Below the pieces are notes generated by a model. That model was given only the letters and a program-made list of their open reading frames with translations. It was not told the DNA's origin and made no database searches. 64,000 nt of DNA from Dyadobacter endophyticus (GTDB lineage: Bacteria; Bacteroidota; Bacteroidia; Cytophagales; Spirosomataceae): positions 1,240,001-1,304,000 of the forward strand of contig NZ_BMIA01000002.1 of the NCBI RefSeq assembly GCF_014641595.1, written 5' to 3'. A program made the translations under genes and the position numbers. Of this stretch, positions 16,928 through 25,991 are shown piece by piece. The first letter of the stretch is position 1; every line of letters begins with the position of its first letter.

Positions 16928-18835
16928 TTAGTATAGCATCCGGAAACGGATCGTTCCTTCTACCTCTTTCACTTCTTGAATAAATTCTTCTGTATAATCT
17001 TTGGCGATATCCACGATCACATAACCAATATGCTCGTTGGTTTTGAGGTACTGACCGGTAATGTTGATATTGTTTTTCGCAAAAATCTGGTTCAGCTTTG
17101 CCAGCACACCCGGTACGTTCGCATGGATATGCAGCAGGCGGTGCGAGTCTTTCAGCTTCGGCAATTGTACCTCTGGAAAGTTCACGCTGCCGTAAGAGCT
17201 ACCGTTGTTCATGAATTCCAGCAATTTGGAAGGCACAAAATGACCGATATTCTCCTGCGCTTCCTCGGTGCTACCACCGATATGGGGTGTCAGGATCACG
17301 TTGGGCAAGCCCAGCAGCTCGCTTTCAAACATTTCATCGTTGGTTTTAGGCTCTTTCGGGAATACGTCCACACCTGCACCGGCCACTTTACCGCTCTTCA
17401 CGGCGTCTGCCAATGCTTTAATGTCGACCACGTGTCCGCGTGAGAGGTTCAGGAAGATCACTCCGTCTTTCATCAGATCAAACTCGCGTTTGCCGATCAT
17501 GTTCGTGTTCTCTTTGCGGCCGTCTACGTGCAAGCTCAGTACGTCGGACATGGCAAGCAATTCTTCGAGTGAACCTACTTTCTTGGCATTTCCGATTGAG
17601 AGTTTTTCAACTGCGTCATAGAAATACACATCCATACCCAGTGCTTCCGCAACTACTGAAAGCTGTGTTCCGATGCTGCCATAACCTACCATGCCGAGTT
17701 TCTTGCCTCGAACTTCGAAGCTGCCGTTTGCTGATTTATCCCAGATACCTTTGTGCATGGAATTGCTCTTGCCAACGATATTACGGATCAACATGATCAT
17801 TTCACCCACCGCCAGTTCAACTACCGAACGCGTGTTGCTGTAAGGCGCATTGAATACCGCGATCCCTTTTTTAGCCGCTTCGTCGAGGTCGATCTGATTG
17901 GTTCCGATACAGAATGCACCGATCGCCATCAGACGGTTTGCATTTTCAAGAACACGCTTGGTAATAGTAGTCTTAGAACGGATACCGATGATGGAAACAT
18001 CCTTGATACGCTCGCAAAGTTCATCCTCATCGAGGGCGCCTTTCACGAACTCCACATTGAAACCTTCATCTTCAAACGCCTTCCGGGCAACAGGGTGCAC
18101 GTTTTCAAGGAGTAATACCTTGATCCGGCTCTTCGGGAAAGACTGGCTTCTGCTGAATTTGTTATCGTAAAGAAAGTCGTCGAAAGAAGTAGCGATGTGG
18201 TCAGCCACTGCCGTTACTCTCGGACGTTCGACGTTTTCTGTAAATGCATAGAAACGATTGGCAAGGCCGGACGCCTTTAATTCATAATCCGTATAGCCAT
18301 CACCGATAGCATAAACATCGCCCGACAAGTTCAATGCAGAAAGTATCTTGATCTTTCCACCATCCATAGACAATACGTTTTCCTCGTCGATTCCGACAAT
18401 ATTTCCTTCCTCGTCAAACAGGAACTCATTGGCATACACGTGGTCGGCCAATATGCCGAGTTCTGTGGCCACAGGAACTATAAATTCCTTAAATCCGCTG
18501 GAAACGATAAAAATCTGCTCCGCATTCTCCGTCAAAAACTGCGTATTCCGCTTAAACGAATCCGAAACCTTGGTTCTCAGGAAAGAAACCAGCTCTTCGA
18601 TGTGCGAGCGGCTTGCTTTCAGTAAGGCGATTCGCTGGCGCAGACCATCCGCAAACGACATTTCGCCATTCATACCCTTATTGGTCAGATCTGAAATCTT
18701 CTGAACAATCTGATCACGCTCCGGATGGCCTTTGAGGGCGATCGCGGCCAATTCGTCGAGCCCTTCCACCTTCGTGAATGTGCTGTCGAAATCAATGATA
18801 ATGTACGGTGCTGGATTGAGTGTTAATGTGGACAT
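16928..18835 (-). CDS. serA: Fused phosphoserine phosphatase-like HAD and D-3-phosphoglycerate dehydrogenase
   Basis: 635 residues. Residues 1-230 are a SerB-type HAD phosphatase with all motifs: DFDST (nucleophile D15, acid/base D17), VSSG, a GGKIK lysine region and GDGYTDYE. From about 233 a D-isomer 2-hydroxyacid dehydrogenase follows, with the NAD loop GYGSIG, the catalytic arginine in NLSRG, the glutamate in PKEP and the histidine in TPHIGGST. A C-terminal ACT domain (about 560-635; HIHANVPGVLAKLNQIFAKNN) may give serine feedback inhibition. The protein therefore carries the first and third steps of the phosphorylated serine pathway, and the next gene, serC, carries the second. An ordinary serA is about 400-530 residues. 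The HAD residues look intact, so I expect it to be active, but this is untested. Confidence 0.92.
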   Translation of the reverse strand: MSTLTLNPAPYIIIDFDSTFTKVEGLDELAAIALKGHPERDQIVQKISDLTNKGMNGEMSFADGLRQRIALLKASRSHIEELVSFLRTKVSDSFKRNTQFLTENAEQIFIVSSGFKEFIVPVATELGILADHVYANEFLFDEEGNIVGIDEENVLSMDGGKIKILSALNLSGDVYAIGDGYTDYELKASGLANRFYAFTENVERPRVTAVADHIATSFDDFLYDNKFSRSQSFPKSRIKVLLLENVHPVARKAFEDEGFNVEFVKGALDEDELCERIKDVSIIGIRSKTTITKRVLENANRLMAIGAFCIGTNQIDLDEAAKKGIAVFNAPYSNTRSVVELAVGEMIMLIRNIVGKSNSMHKGIWDKSANGSFEVRGKKLGMVGYGSIGTQLSVVAEALGMDVYFYDAVEKLSIGNAKKVGSLEELLAMSDVLSLHVDGRKENTNMIGKREFDLMKDGVIFLNLSRGHVVDIKALADAVKSGKVAGAGVDVFPKEPKTNDEMFESELLGLPNVILTPHIGGSTEEAQENIGHFVPSKLLEFMNNGSSYGSVNFPEVQLPKLKDSHRLLHIHANVPGVLAKLNQIFAKNNINITGQYLKTNEHIGYVIVDIAKDYTEEFIQEVKEVEGTIRFRMLY

Positions 18836-18895
18836 GAAGCAGGAAATAACTGAAAAATGATCGAGTTAACGTAATTTTTATCTCTAAGGGTCCGA

Positions 18896-18921
18896 CCTGT
18901 TTGAAACAGGCCACAAAATTA
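18896..18921 (-). promoter_or_regulatory. Candidate promoter and palindromic operator before the serB-serA gene
   Basis: On the minus strand TAATTTTG (18921-18914) matches the -7 consensus TAnnTTTG exactly. Immediately downstream is CCTGTTTGAAACAGG (18896-18910), a 7-bp perfect palindrome around the expected transcription start. No good -33 element was found. An operator role is inferred from position. Confidence 0.45.
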
Positions 18922-19020
18922 CCAAAATCTATTGGTATATGGAGCTAACAAAATAATGTTTGGAACAGTTTTCTTCTTCGGCGAAGTGCGCGCGAATGTG
19001 TAAGTGACGGGAGGCAATGG

Positions 19021-20016
19021 TCAGGGGATGGTCGGGAAGTAGTCAGGGGTAGTCAGGAAATGGAGGGCTTGTTTTTCCGACCAATAAAATTCATCGGTGA
19101 GCCGGGCCGGGCGGAAGCCGCAATGGCCGCCGTCTTTCGTTGCGAGTAAAGTTACATGGGAATGCGACTGCAAGGCATCGATTGGCAGGCTTTCGAATGG
19201 TACGATCGGGTCGTTTTCAGCATTCACAATCATAGTCGGTATCGCGATCGGTTCGATGAAATGCATAGAGCTACATTCGGCATAGTAATGATCGGCCCCA
19301 TTGTAGCCATGAAGCGGCGCGGTGTAAATATGATCGAAATCGTAAAGTGTTTTTACCATTGCATGGTCTTTCAAATCTATTCGCTGAGGGTAAAGGCCTG
19401 CTTTTTCTACCACTTTCGGTTTCAGCGAATTCAGGAACCGATGCATATAAATCTGGTTGCGGGGTTCTATGATCGCCAGGCTGCACGCTTTCAGATCCAT
19501 TGGTACGCTGAACACAATAGAACTTTTGATACGCCTGTCAATCGCGACGCCCGATTCGCCGAGGTATTTCAAAGTCAGGTTTCCTCCCAAACTAAAACCG
19601 ACCAGCCGCACATCGGAATACCCTTTTTCAAACGCATATTTCACCACCGCGTCCAGATCTTCCGTGGCGCCGCTGTGATAAAACCGGGCGGTCTGGTTCA
19701 TTTCGCCGCCGCAGCTCCGGAAATTCCAGGCAAGGCAGTCGAACCCATGCTGGTTCAGAAGCTTAACCATCCCGGTTATATATTGGCGTGTGCTGTTGCC
19801 TTCGAGGCCGTGCGAGAGGATTACGAGGGGTTTTGGCCCGTCGCCTCCGGCATACGACCAGTCGATATTCAGGAAATCCTCATCGGGAGTTACAATTTTT
19901 TCACGGAAATATTTTATGCCATCTATTCGCCGGAAAAGTGCGGGGTAAATACTCTGAAAATGTCCGTTTGGGAGCCAGTAAGGGGATATTCTTGATTTGA
20001 GGCGAGTTAGCGGCAT
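19021..20016 (-). CDS. YheT-family alpha/beta hydrolase
   Basis: A 331-residue cytoplasmic alpha/beta hydrolase. Family marks are the N-terminal PYWLPNGHFQSIYPALFRR, the oxyanion segment LVILSHGLEGNSTRQYI, the nucleophile elbow GFSLGGN, the acid in NAENDPIVP and the histidine in DGGHCGF. Length and motifs match YheT/EMB8-type esterases. The substrate of this family is not settled (short-chain esters or lipids). It is a single gene between the serine genes and the divergent cold-shock gene. Confidence 0.88.
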   Translation of the reverse strand: MPLTRLKSRISPYWLPNGHFQSIYPALFRRIDGIKYFREKIVTPDEDFLNIDWSYAGGDGPKPLVILSHGLEGNSTRQYITGMVKLLNQHGFDCLAWNFRSCGGEMNQTARFYHSGATEDLDAVVKYAFEKGYSDVRLVGFSLGGNLTLKYLGESGVAIDRRIKSSIVFSVPMDLKACSLAIIEPRNQIYMHRFLNSLKPKVVEKAGLYPQRIDLKDHAMVKTLYDFDHIYTAPLHGYNGADHYYAECSSMHFIEPIAIPTMIVNAENDPIVPFESLPIDALQSHSHVTLLATKDGGHCGFRPARLTDEFYWSEKQALHFLTTPDYFPTIP

Positions 20017-20070
20017 GATATAAGGCGCATTCTGGTATTTTGGAAGAATTCTAAGTTACAGAAACTTTAT

Positions 20071-20101
20071 ATTGCAAATTTGCTTTTTATATCTAAATTT
20101 G
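20071..20101 (+). promoter_or_regulatory. Promoter of the cold-shock gene
   Basis: ATTG (20071-20074) and TAAATTTG (20094-20101) are separated by exactly 19 bases, matching the Bacteroidota consensus TTTG-N19-TAnnTTTG with a perfect -7. The start codon follows 28 bases later, giving a short A-rich leader. Confidence 0.7.
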
Positions 20102-20129
20102 GTCATTACAAATAATAAGATCAATTCTA

Positions 20130-20321
20130 ATGGCAGAAGGTACAGTAAAGTTTTTTAATGAATCAAAAGGATACGGATTCATTCAACCATCATCAGGAGA
20201 GAAAGACATTTTCGTTCATGTTTCAGGTCTTCAGGACGATATCCGTGAAAACGACAAAGTGTCTTACGAAGTAGAAAATGGAAAAAAAGGCCTAAACGCA
20301 ATTAACGTTCGCGTTATCTAA
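20130..20321 (+). CDS. cspA: Cold-shock domain protein
   Basis: 63 residues, the usual length for a single cold-shock domain. RNP1 is KGYGFI and RNP2 is IFVHVS; the start MAEGTVKFFNESKGYGFIQP is typical. It binds single-stranded RNA or DNA and melts RNA structures. It is monocistronic, with its own promoter and a strong terminator. The leader is only about 20-25 bases, too short for the long cold-sensing 5' UTR of E. coli cspA. Confidence 0.95.
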   Translation: MAEGTVKFFNESKGYGFIQPSSGEKDIFVHVSGLQDDIRENDKVSYEVENGKKGLNAINVRVI

Positions 20322-20347
20322 GGTTAGTCCATAATAAAGACATTTCG

Positions 20348-20378
20348 AAAGCACGTTCTCGACAGAGCGTGCTTTTTT
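20348..20378 (+). terminator. Terminator of the cold-shock gene
   Basis: A stem of about 12 bp (AAAGCACGTTCT with AGAGCGTGCTTT, one G-U pair) has a 4-base CGAC loop and is followed by a T6 run. It begins 27 bases after the stop codon. It also faces the end of the convergent deacetylase gene (stop at 20384), so it may serve both. Confidence 0.85.
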
Positions 20379-20383
20379 ACGCC

Positions 20384-21325
20384 CTATTTTTTACTTTTCG
20401 TCAAAGCTTCGAAAGCTTGCTGCGCTTCTTTGTCCGACGGTTCGGTACGCATGAACGAACGCCGCCGATCTGTATCTTTAATCCATCTGTAAAGCCAGGA
20501 AAAGCCCCAGTTTCCATGATAATACAACGGCAACTGATAAGCCGGGTCATCCATAGCCTCCGACAGGCTTATCAACCGGTATTTTCTTTCTTTTAGCTTT
20601 TGAATCAAGACGGGCAGATAATCGGTGTTGAGCTGATTATCGTGGCACAGGTAAATCTGCTTTAACCGCTTCCCTGTCACTTTCAACGCCACATCATCGA
20701 AATAGTCGAAAAGTTGCAAACTAAGTTCGACATAGCGGTTACCGATGGCCTTCGCCTCTTCCGGTTTGCCTTCATTCAATGCCTTTTCATAAAGCTGTGT
20801 GTAAAGCCAGTCTTCACTTTCGACCGTAAATGGCGTTGAAATGTAATGATGCTCATTCAGGAACTGTCTCATTTGCAACTGTTCCGCACTATCCTTACCC
20901 ATTGCGTTGAAAGGAAAGCGGAAATACTCCAACTTCTTGCCCGCATGCTCAGCCATTTTCCGCGACAGTTCCTCTCCTTTCAAAACTTCATCCTTAAATG
21001 CCTCAAAGCCTACTTCTCCGTAATTCGGATGCGAATAGCTGTGATTGCCGACGGTAATGTAAGGCTTCGAAATCCAGCTTTGGAGCAGCTTTTTATTTTG
21101 GTCAAAGGCGTTGTTCCGCTTCAAATTTGCTTCGTTAATAAAAATCGCAACAGGCAGATTTAACGAATCCAGCTTTCTCAGCAGCCCGGATGAATTGCCA
21201 TTTGCTGCATACAAATGAACATTCGGAACGTCGTCGATGGTAATCGAAACGCTGAGGTCCTGCGCGAACGCGGATAATGTGACGAGCGAAAAAAGGAAGA
21301 GGCAACAGTGCTTTCTCATGGTCAT
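20384..21325 (-). CDS. Secreted polysaccharide deacetylase
   Basis: 313 residues with an N-terminal signal peptide (about 1-22, ending AFAQ). The NodB-fold metal motif is present: D31-D32 in TIDDVP and the H-x3-H in GNHSYSH. Later elements FRFPFNAMG and YLCHDNQLN match catalytic motifs 3 and 5 in divergent form. The family removes N- or O-acetyl groups from chitin-like polymers, peptidoglycan or xylan. Its ATG overlaps the stop of the GroES-like gene (ATGA), so the two are coupled. The substrate is unknown. Confidence 0.85.
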   Translation of the reverse strand: MTMRKHCCLFLFSLVTLSAFAQDLSVSITIDDVPNVHLYAANGNSSGLLRKLDSLNLPVAIFINEANLKRNNAFDQNKKLLQSWISKPYITVGNHSYSHPNYGEVGFEAFKDEVLKGEELSRKMAEHAGKKLEYFRFPFNAMGKDSAEQLQMRQFLNEHHYISTPFTVESEDWLYTQLYEKALNEGKPEEAKAIGNRYVELSLQLFDYFDDVALKVTGKRLKQIYLCHDNQLNTDYLPVLIQKLKERKYRLISLSEAMDDPAYQLPLYYHGNWGFSWLYRWIKDTDRRRSFMRTEPSDKEAQQAFEALTKSKK

Positions 21326-21702
21326 TCAAACAAATCCTCCGACCGCTCCAACATCAGTATCGACGACTGCGGAACGATCACGTACTTCTGACCGTCGTAT
21401 TCGAGGTCGATGGCATTGCGCTGGAGGTATATAGCCAGGTCGCCTTCCTTGGATTGGAGAGGCATATATTTTACTTTTTCTTCGGTCTCTTTCCACGGCT
21501 CATCTTCCGCAGCTACGGGAATCGGGTAACCCGGCCCTACTTTGATCACATAGCCACTCTGAACCTGTTCTCTTTCGGTGACGGTCGGAGGCAGATAGAG
21601 GCCACTGTTGGTGCGGTCGCTGGGACTTTTGGGGCGGATCAAAACCCTGTCCCCTACTACGATCAGGCTTTTGAGCCTGTTGTCGGATGTTACTTCGTAC
21701 AT
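21322..21702 (-). CDS. GroES-like co-chaperonin family protein
   Basis: 126 residues from the ATG at 21702; an upstream TTG would add 20 residues and is less likely. The chaperonin-10 fold is recognisable: the N-terminal strand VVGDRVLIRPKSP, a mobile-loop region SDRTNSGLYLPPTV, the roof segment and the C-terminal strand KYVIVPQSSILMLER. It is longer than classical GroES (about 97) because of an insertion around residues 60-85 (IPVAAEDEPWKETEEKV). No groEL is adjacent and it is coupled to a deacetylase gene, so it may be a specialised paralogue. Whether it still caps a GroEL ring is unknown. Confidence 0.8.
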   Translation of the reverse strand: MYEVTSDNRLKSLIVVGDRVLIRPKSPSDRTNSGLYLPPTVTEREQVQSGYVIKVGPGYPIPVAAEDEPWKETEEKVKYMPLQSKEGDLAIYLQRNAIDLEYDGQKYVIVPQSSILMLERSEDLFE

Positions 21703-21802
21703 GGTAATTAATACTTGATCGGTAATAAGAACGTTGATAGTCCTTCGAAAATGAGGTAACAAATAATTAAGGGCAAATGTTTGCTCCGGCCTCTCGCCAT
21801 TT

Positions 21803-23272
21803 TCAAAACTGGAAGTAGATGAACTGGTTTTCGGAAACTACCCCCAGCAGGAAGTTCGCCAGCAGGATCAGCGGGAACAGGATGAAGAATACGGTCGTGT
21901 TCCGTGTCGGTATTTTCAGGTAATAGTGCTCCTTAATCATCAGGAAAACAATCAGGAACAGGCAGAACCACATTTCTACTTGGTTCATCGGCGTTTGCAG
22001 CGGCTCCGAGAATGAGAAACCGGCCATCTTTTCGAGAATCAGGAACGAGCGGCTTACCGGCGCTTTGTGGTTGCGGAAGAATACCCAGGTGATGGTTACG
22101 AGAACAAAGGTAAATACCATGTTCAGGACATCCATAAAGGCATTTTTGGGCATTTCGACACCGGCTTGCTTCAACCATTTGTCGCGCAATGAAGCCGCTA
22201 CCTGGTAAAAACCGTGCAATGCGCCCCATATCACGTAGTTCCAGCTGGCACCATGCCATAGCCCGCTCACAAGGAACACAATGAACTGGTTGCGGTATTT
22301 GATCCATTCGCCCTTCCTGTTTCCGCCCAATGGAATATAGAGGTAATCTTTAAACCACGACGAAAGCGAAATGTGCCATCTGCCCCAGAATTCCGAAATG
22401 GATTTGGAAATATAGGGCGTCTTAAAGTTGTCCATCAAAGTAAAGCCCATTACACGGGCCGCTCCGATGGCGATATCCGAATATCCAGAAAAGTCGCAAT
22501 AGATCCGAAATGCAAAGAATACGGTGGCCACGATGAGCGTCAGCCCATTATGCTCGGTAGGCTTGTCATAGGCATAATCGACGAGCATGACGAGGCGGTC
22601 GGCGATCACCATTTTCTTGAAAAAACCGAAAGCCATCTGCATCAGCCCCTCCTTTACCTGCTCGAAATCGTATTTGAAAAACGAGTGGAACTGGAAAAGC
22701 ATATTCTGCGGCCGCTCGATCGGCCCCGCCACGAGCTGCGGATAGAACATCACATACAATGCATAAATCCCGAAATGCTTCTCGGCCGCCTGGTTGCCAC
22801 GGTACACCTCGATGGTGTAGCTCATGGCCTGAAATGTATGGAATGATAGACCAATGGGTAGAAGCAATGCACCGCTTCCGGTAGTCATCCATTCGGCGAT
22901 CGGGCCGGGGATTAGCCGCGTGAATGCGGGGAATGCAGGCCTTAAATGCAGGTTGGAGAGAATCGTATTGACCGATTCCTGCACGAAATCGTAGTATTTG
23001 AAGAATGCGAGGATACCGATGTTGGAAATCAGGCTGATGACCAGCAGGAGCTTTCTCTGTCGTTGCGCCTGCGACTTTTCAATCCAGATCCCCGCATAAT
23101 AGTCGATAATAATGGTTCCGAACAGGATCAGGATGAAAACCGGTTTGAAAACCATGTAAAAATAGCAGCTGGTAGCGAGCAAAAGCATCCAACGGCCTTT
23201 CCACGACAGGCTGAAATACGCCAGCGTGACTACTATAAAGAAAACTGCAAATTGAATCGAATGAAAATCCAT
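21803..23272 (-). CDS. MBOAT-family O-acyltransferase (AlgI/DltB-like)
   Basis: 489 residues with about 10-12 membrane helices. The catalytic histidine region SGLWHGASWNYVIWGALHG is the family signature, preceded by ISEFWGRWHISLSSWFKDYLYIPLGGNR. Family members move acyl groups, often acetyl, across the membrane onto extracellular glycans such as alginate or teichoic acids. It starts 4 bases after the preceding glycosyltransferase gene, so it belongs to that operon. No AlgJ/AlgX-like SGNH partner is visible in the window. Confidence 0.92.
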   Translation of the reverse strand: MDFHSIQFAVFFIVVTLAYFSLSWKGRWMLLLATSCYFYMVFKPVFILILFGTIIIDYYAGIWIEKSQAQRQRKLLLVISLISNIGILAFFKYYDFVQESVNTILSNLHLRPAFPAFTRLIPGPIAEWMTTGSGALLLPIGLSFHTFQAMSYTIEVYRGNQAAEKHFGIYALYVMFYPQLVAGPIERPQNMLFQFHSFFKYDFEQVKEGLMQMAFGFFKKMVIADRLVMLVDYAYDKPTEHNGLTLIVATVFFAFRIYCDFSGYSDIAIGAARVMGFTLMDNFKTPYISKSISEFWGRWHISLSSWFKDYLYIPLGGNRKGEWIKYRNQFIVFLVSGLWHGASWNYVIWGALHGFYQVAASLRDKWLKQAGVEMPKNAFMDVLNMVFTFVLVTITWVFFRNHKAPVSRSFLILEKMAGFSFSEPLQTPMNQVEMWFCLFLIVFLMIKEHYYLKIPTRNTTVFFILFPLILLANFLLGVVSENQFIYFQF

Positions 23273-23276
23273 CAGG

Positions 23277-24254
23277 TCAAATGTACTCCCGGTTGACTAT
23301 TTCCTCTTTGATAATGAACAGGGGACGGTTTTTGGATTGAAAAAAAATCCGGAGCACATATTCTCCAATAATACCCAGCGCCAGCAATTGCACCCCGCTG
23401 AACAGGATGATCACAAAAAGCAGCGCGGCGAAACCCTCGATAACATGGGCAAAAAATAACTTTTTGAGCACGACTGTCGCAAAATACACCAGTGATATGA
23501 CAATGGCCGTCATGCCCACCCGGCTCATGAACTTGATGGGAAACTCGCTGAAATTGAAAATACCATTGTAAGCGAGCTTGAAAAGCTGTTTAAAGGAGTA
23601 TTTCGACTCCCCTGCCGCGCGCGCGTCACGCTCGTACTCGTACCCGACCTGCTTGAAACCGATCCATGAGCGCATTCCGCGCAGGTAACGGCTTTCCTCG
23701 GGCATTTTATTTAAAACATCGACTACCCTGCGGCTGATCAACGCAAAATCCCCGCTGTCAAGCGGAATATCCACATAGGAAATCGAGCGGAGAATACGGT
23801 AAAACCAATAGTATCCCATTCTTTTCACGAAACCCTCTTTTCTTTTCTTACGCACAGCGTAAACTACGTCGTTACCGTCTTTCAGTAATTTGTAAAATTC
23901 CGGCAAAAGCTCCGGCGGGTCCTGCAAATCGCCGTCGATCACGAAGAGTGCTTCGGTGCCGCGCGCTGCGGAAATACCGGCTGTCAATGCGAGCTGGTGG
24001 CCGTGATTACGTGAAAGGAAAACGCCATGATAGCGTTCATCCATCAACGCCACCTGCCTGATTTTGAGCGCTGTATCATCCCTACTCCCGTCATCGATCA
24101 GTACCACTTCAATGGATAGCGGGCTGGCATCCATTAATGCGTTGATACGTTGCACCAGTAGCGGAAATGTCTCAGATTCATTATATAGCGGCGCGACGAT
24201 TGAAATTTGAGGAGTTTTCAATATGCTGAGTTTTTCAATGACCAATGGAGGCAA
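23277..24254 (-). CDS. Polyprenyl-phosphate glycosyltransferase, GT2 (GtrB-like)
   Basis: 325 residues. The GT2 catalytic domain has ISIVAPLYNESE, VLIDDGSRDDT and the metal site FVIDGDLQDPPE. Two C-terminal membrane helices (about 235-300) include VQLLALGIIGEYVLRIFF, as in GtrB/DPM1-type enzymes that load a sugar on undecaprenyl phosphate. No ATG lies near the N-terminus: TTG at 24254 or at 24221 is the likely start, so the first residues are uncertain. It is downstream of a GT-C-like membrane protein and directly upstream of the acyltransferase. Confidence 0.88.
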   Translation of the reverse strand: MPPLVIEKLSILKTPQISIVAPLYNESETFPLLVQRINALMDASPLSIEVVLIDDGSRDDTALKIRQVALMDERYHGVFLSRNHGHQLALTAGISAARGTEALFVIDGDLQDPPELLPEFYKLLKDGNDVVYAVRKKRKEGFVKRMGYYWFYRILRSISYVDIPLDSGDFALISRRVVDVLNKMPEESRYLRGMRSWIGFKQVGYEYERDARAAGESKYSFKQLFKLAYNGIFNFSEFPIKFMSRVGMTAIVISLVYFATVVLKKLFFAHVIEGFAALLFVIILFSGVQLLALGIIGEYVLRIFFQSKNRPLFIIKEEIVNREYI

Positions 24255-24293
24255 AAATACACCTTTCGGGCTATTATCGAAACATTCTGTTAT

Positions 24294-25991
24294 TTAAGGT
24301 ATTGTCACTTTTCCAAGAACGCCGCCTTTAAGCGCAGCTCCTTCGATATTCACGATTCCCAGGTCGTAAGTTCCGGGCAGCAGGGATGAATGCGGTATTA
24401 CAATGTCAAAACCCTTGTCGTACTGCTTAAAGAAGTTGCGTCCGACATACTTATGCGGCTCCATTTTGAAGAAATACAGGCGTTGCCCGTTCCGCGCAAA
24501 TGCATATTCCCCATTCGAACGCAGGGGGGAAATCGTCCCTTCCGGGTCGTTCACATAGATGCCCTTGTCACGATGCTCAACTGTCACCTGTCGTTCTAAT
24601 GGAAATGCGGTCGTAAGCGCATTGACCTGCCGTCCCAACTCGTTCCCTTCTTTGGGATAGCTGTAAACACCTGTTTTGACAAGGTATTTCATCACATTAT
24701 CGACGTACCGAGCTCCTTCCGAATAAGGCACGTGGCCCAATCCGAAACCATTGTGTTCCTGGTTGTAGCCATTGACCATATAATACTTGCGGCGCTCTGA
24801 AATAACCGGCAGATATGTGCAGATCGAAATGCCCCAGATTATCAGCGCTACCAATGCACCCCCTTGTAATGCCCGTTTCCGCAGGTTTTGATTTTGAGTT
24901 GATACAATAAAAGACAAATAGGTAACCGTAAGAAACAGGGCCGGATAAATCTTATAATTGCTCACTATCATCACAAAAAAACCGAATCTAGGCCGCAGCA
25001 GGCCTATTACCAGCGCTTCGACCAGCAAGAAGCTTAGAATACCCAGCAAAAAAGCATTCAGATTAACGGCGCGTTCGGTTTCGAGCGGTGCGGGATCGTT
25101 TTTGAATAGGCCGAATGTCCGTGCCAGCCACGGCGTAAGCTGCCGCCAGAGCCAAACCACGACCCAAATCATTGCAATGAAAGCCATCAGCACCGGCAAT
25201 GCCGAGCGTACCACAATGTCTTTCTCCGGAAAGAAATCGAACAGCCCGCCAAGGAATGCGAAAAAGCCCAGTACCGATAAATGCGGATATTTGGCAAAAA
25301 ACGCGAAACTCGATTCGTTACCCTGCGCCGACATGCCGTAGAAATAGAAGCCTACCGCCAATGCCCCCACTGCGATCCAGGCCGTTAACTGCTTGTATTG
25401 CGACCGTAACAAAAGTACTGCAACGCCCGCAGGCCAGACAAATATCCCGCTGCTCATCGCATACGTAGCGCACACACCCGCGAGCAACGCACCCGTGAAA
25501 CGCTTTCCCGATAGCAAAAACATGGATAGTACCACAAAGAAAACCACCGGCTCGTGCTGCCAGCCGCAGATCGCCCAAAGGAAAATGAGGTGGTATTGCA
25601 GCTGGAAGAGCAGGAAAGGAACGGGCAGAAAGTACCAGGCGCTCAGATCCGAGCGCTTGAATGCCTGCCAGAAGACCGCCAATGTGCCTAGCGTAAAAAA
25701 TGCGGCACCAATGTGCAGAAATGTGAAGTTGAGATGCCCCGTGACCCAGTAATAGCCCAGCGTCGCCAGCTTGCCTACAACCATCCGGTGCTCGTTATTA
25801 GGCTGGAAAAGGAGTGTCAAACGTTCCGGTAATGAATCGCTCGTGATCCATTTATGCAGGAAATCGGGGAAAGGGTCGAAATCGTCGTACCAGGGCAGAT
25901 TCACCGAATAGTAAAGGACCACTGCCACCCACAACACCACGGGTACTGCCATTACCAGGAAGATAAGCGGCTTTTTATTGCTGTTGTCCAC
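24294..25991 (-). CDS. Polytopic membrane protein, probable GT-C-fold glycosyltransferase
   Basis: 565 residues with about 11 membrane helices and a C-terminal soluble domain of about 150 residues (from YNQEHNGFGLGHVPYSEG). The first external loop carries an acidic motif (PWYDDFDPF) and then NEHRMVVGK, the position where GT-C enzymes place their catalytic aspartate. GT-C enzymes use lipid-linked sugars made by GtrB-type proteins, which fits the neighbouring GT2 gene. The start is a GTG that overlaps the preceding gene by 17 bases. I do not recognise a named family; the GT-C call is by topology and context. Confidence 0.65.
   Translation of the reverse strand: MDNSNKKPLIFLVMAVPVVLWVAVVLYYSVNLPWYDDFDPFPDFLHKWITSDSLPERLTLLFQPNNEHRMVVGKLATLGYYWVTGHLNFTFLHIGAAFFTLGTLAVFWQAFKRSDLSAWYFLPVPFLLFQLQYHLIFLWAICGWQHEPVVFFVVLSMFLLSGKRFTGALLAGVCATYAMSSGIFVWPAGVAVLLLRSQYKQLTAWIAVGALAVGFYFYGMSAQGNESSFAFFAKYPHLSVLGFFAFLGGLFDFFPEKDIVVRSALPVLMAFIAMIWVVVWLWRQLTPWLARTFGLFKNDPAPLETERAVNLNAFLLGILSFLLVEALVIGLLRPRFGFFVMIVSNYKIYPALFLTVTYLSFIVSTQNQNLRKRALQGGALVALIIWGISICTYLPVISERRKYYMVNGYNQEHNGFGLGHVPYSEGARYVDNVMKYLVKTGVYSYPKEGNELGRQVNALTTAFPLERQVTVEHRDKGIYVNDPEGTISPLRSNGEYAFARNGQRLYFFKMEPHKYVGRNFFKQYDKGFDIVIPHSSLLPGTYDLGIVNIEGAALKGGVLGKVTIP

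Noticed and set aside
19156..19995. 279-codon open frame antisense to the YheT-type hydrolase
   Set aside because: The hydrolase has an intact nucleophile elbow and triad; the opposite frame has no motifs.
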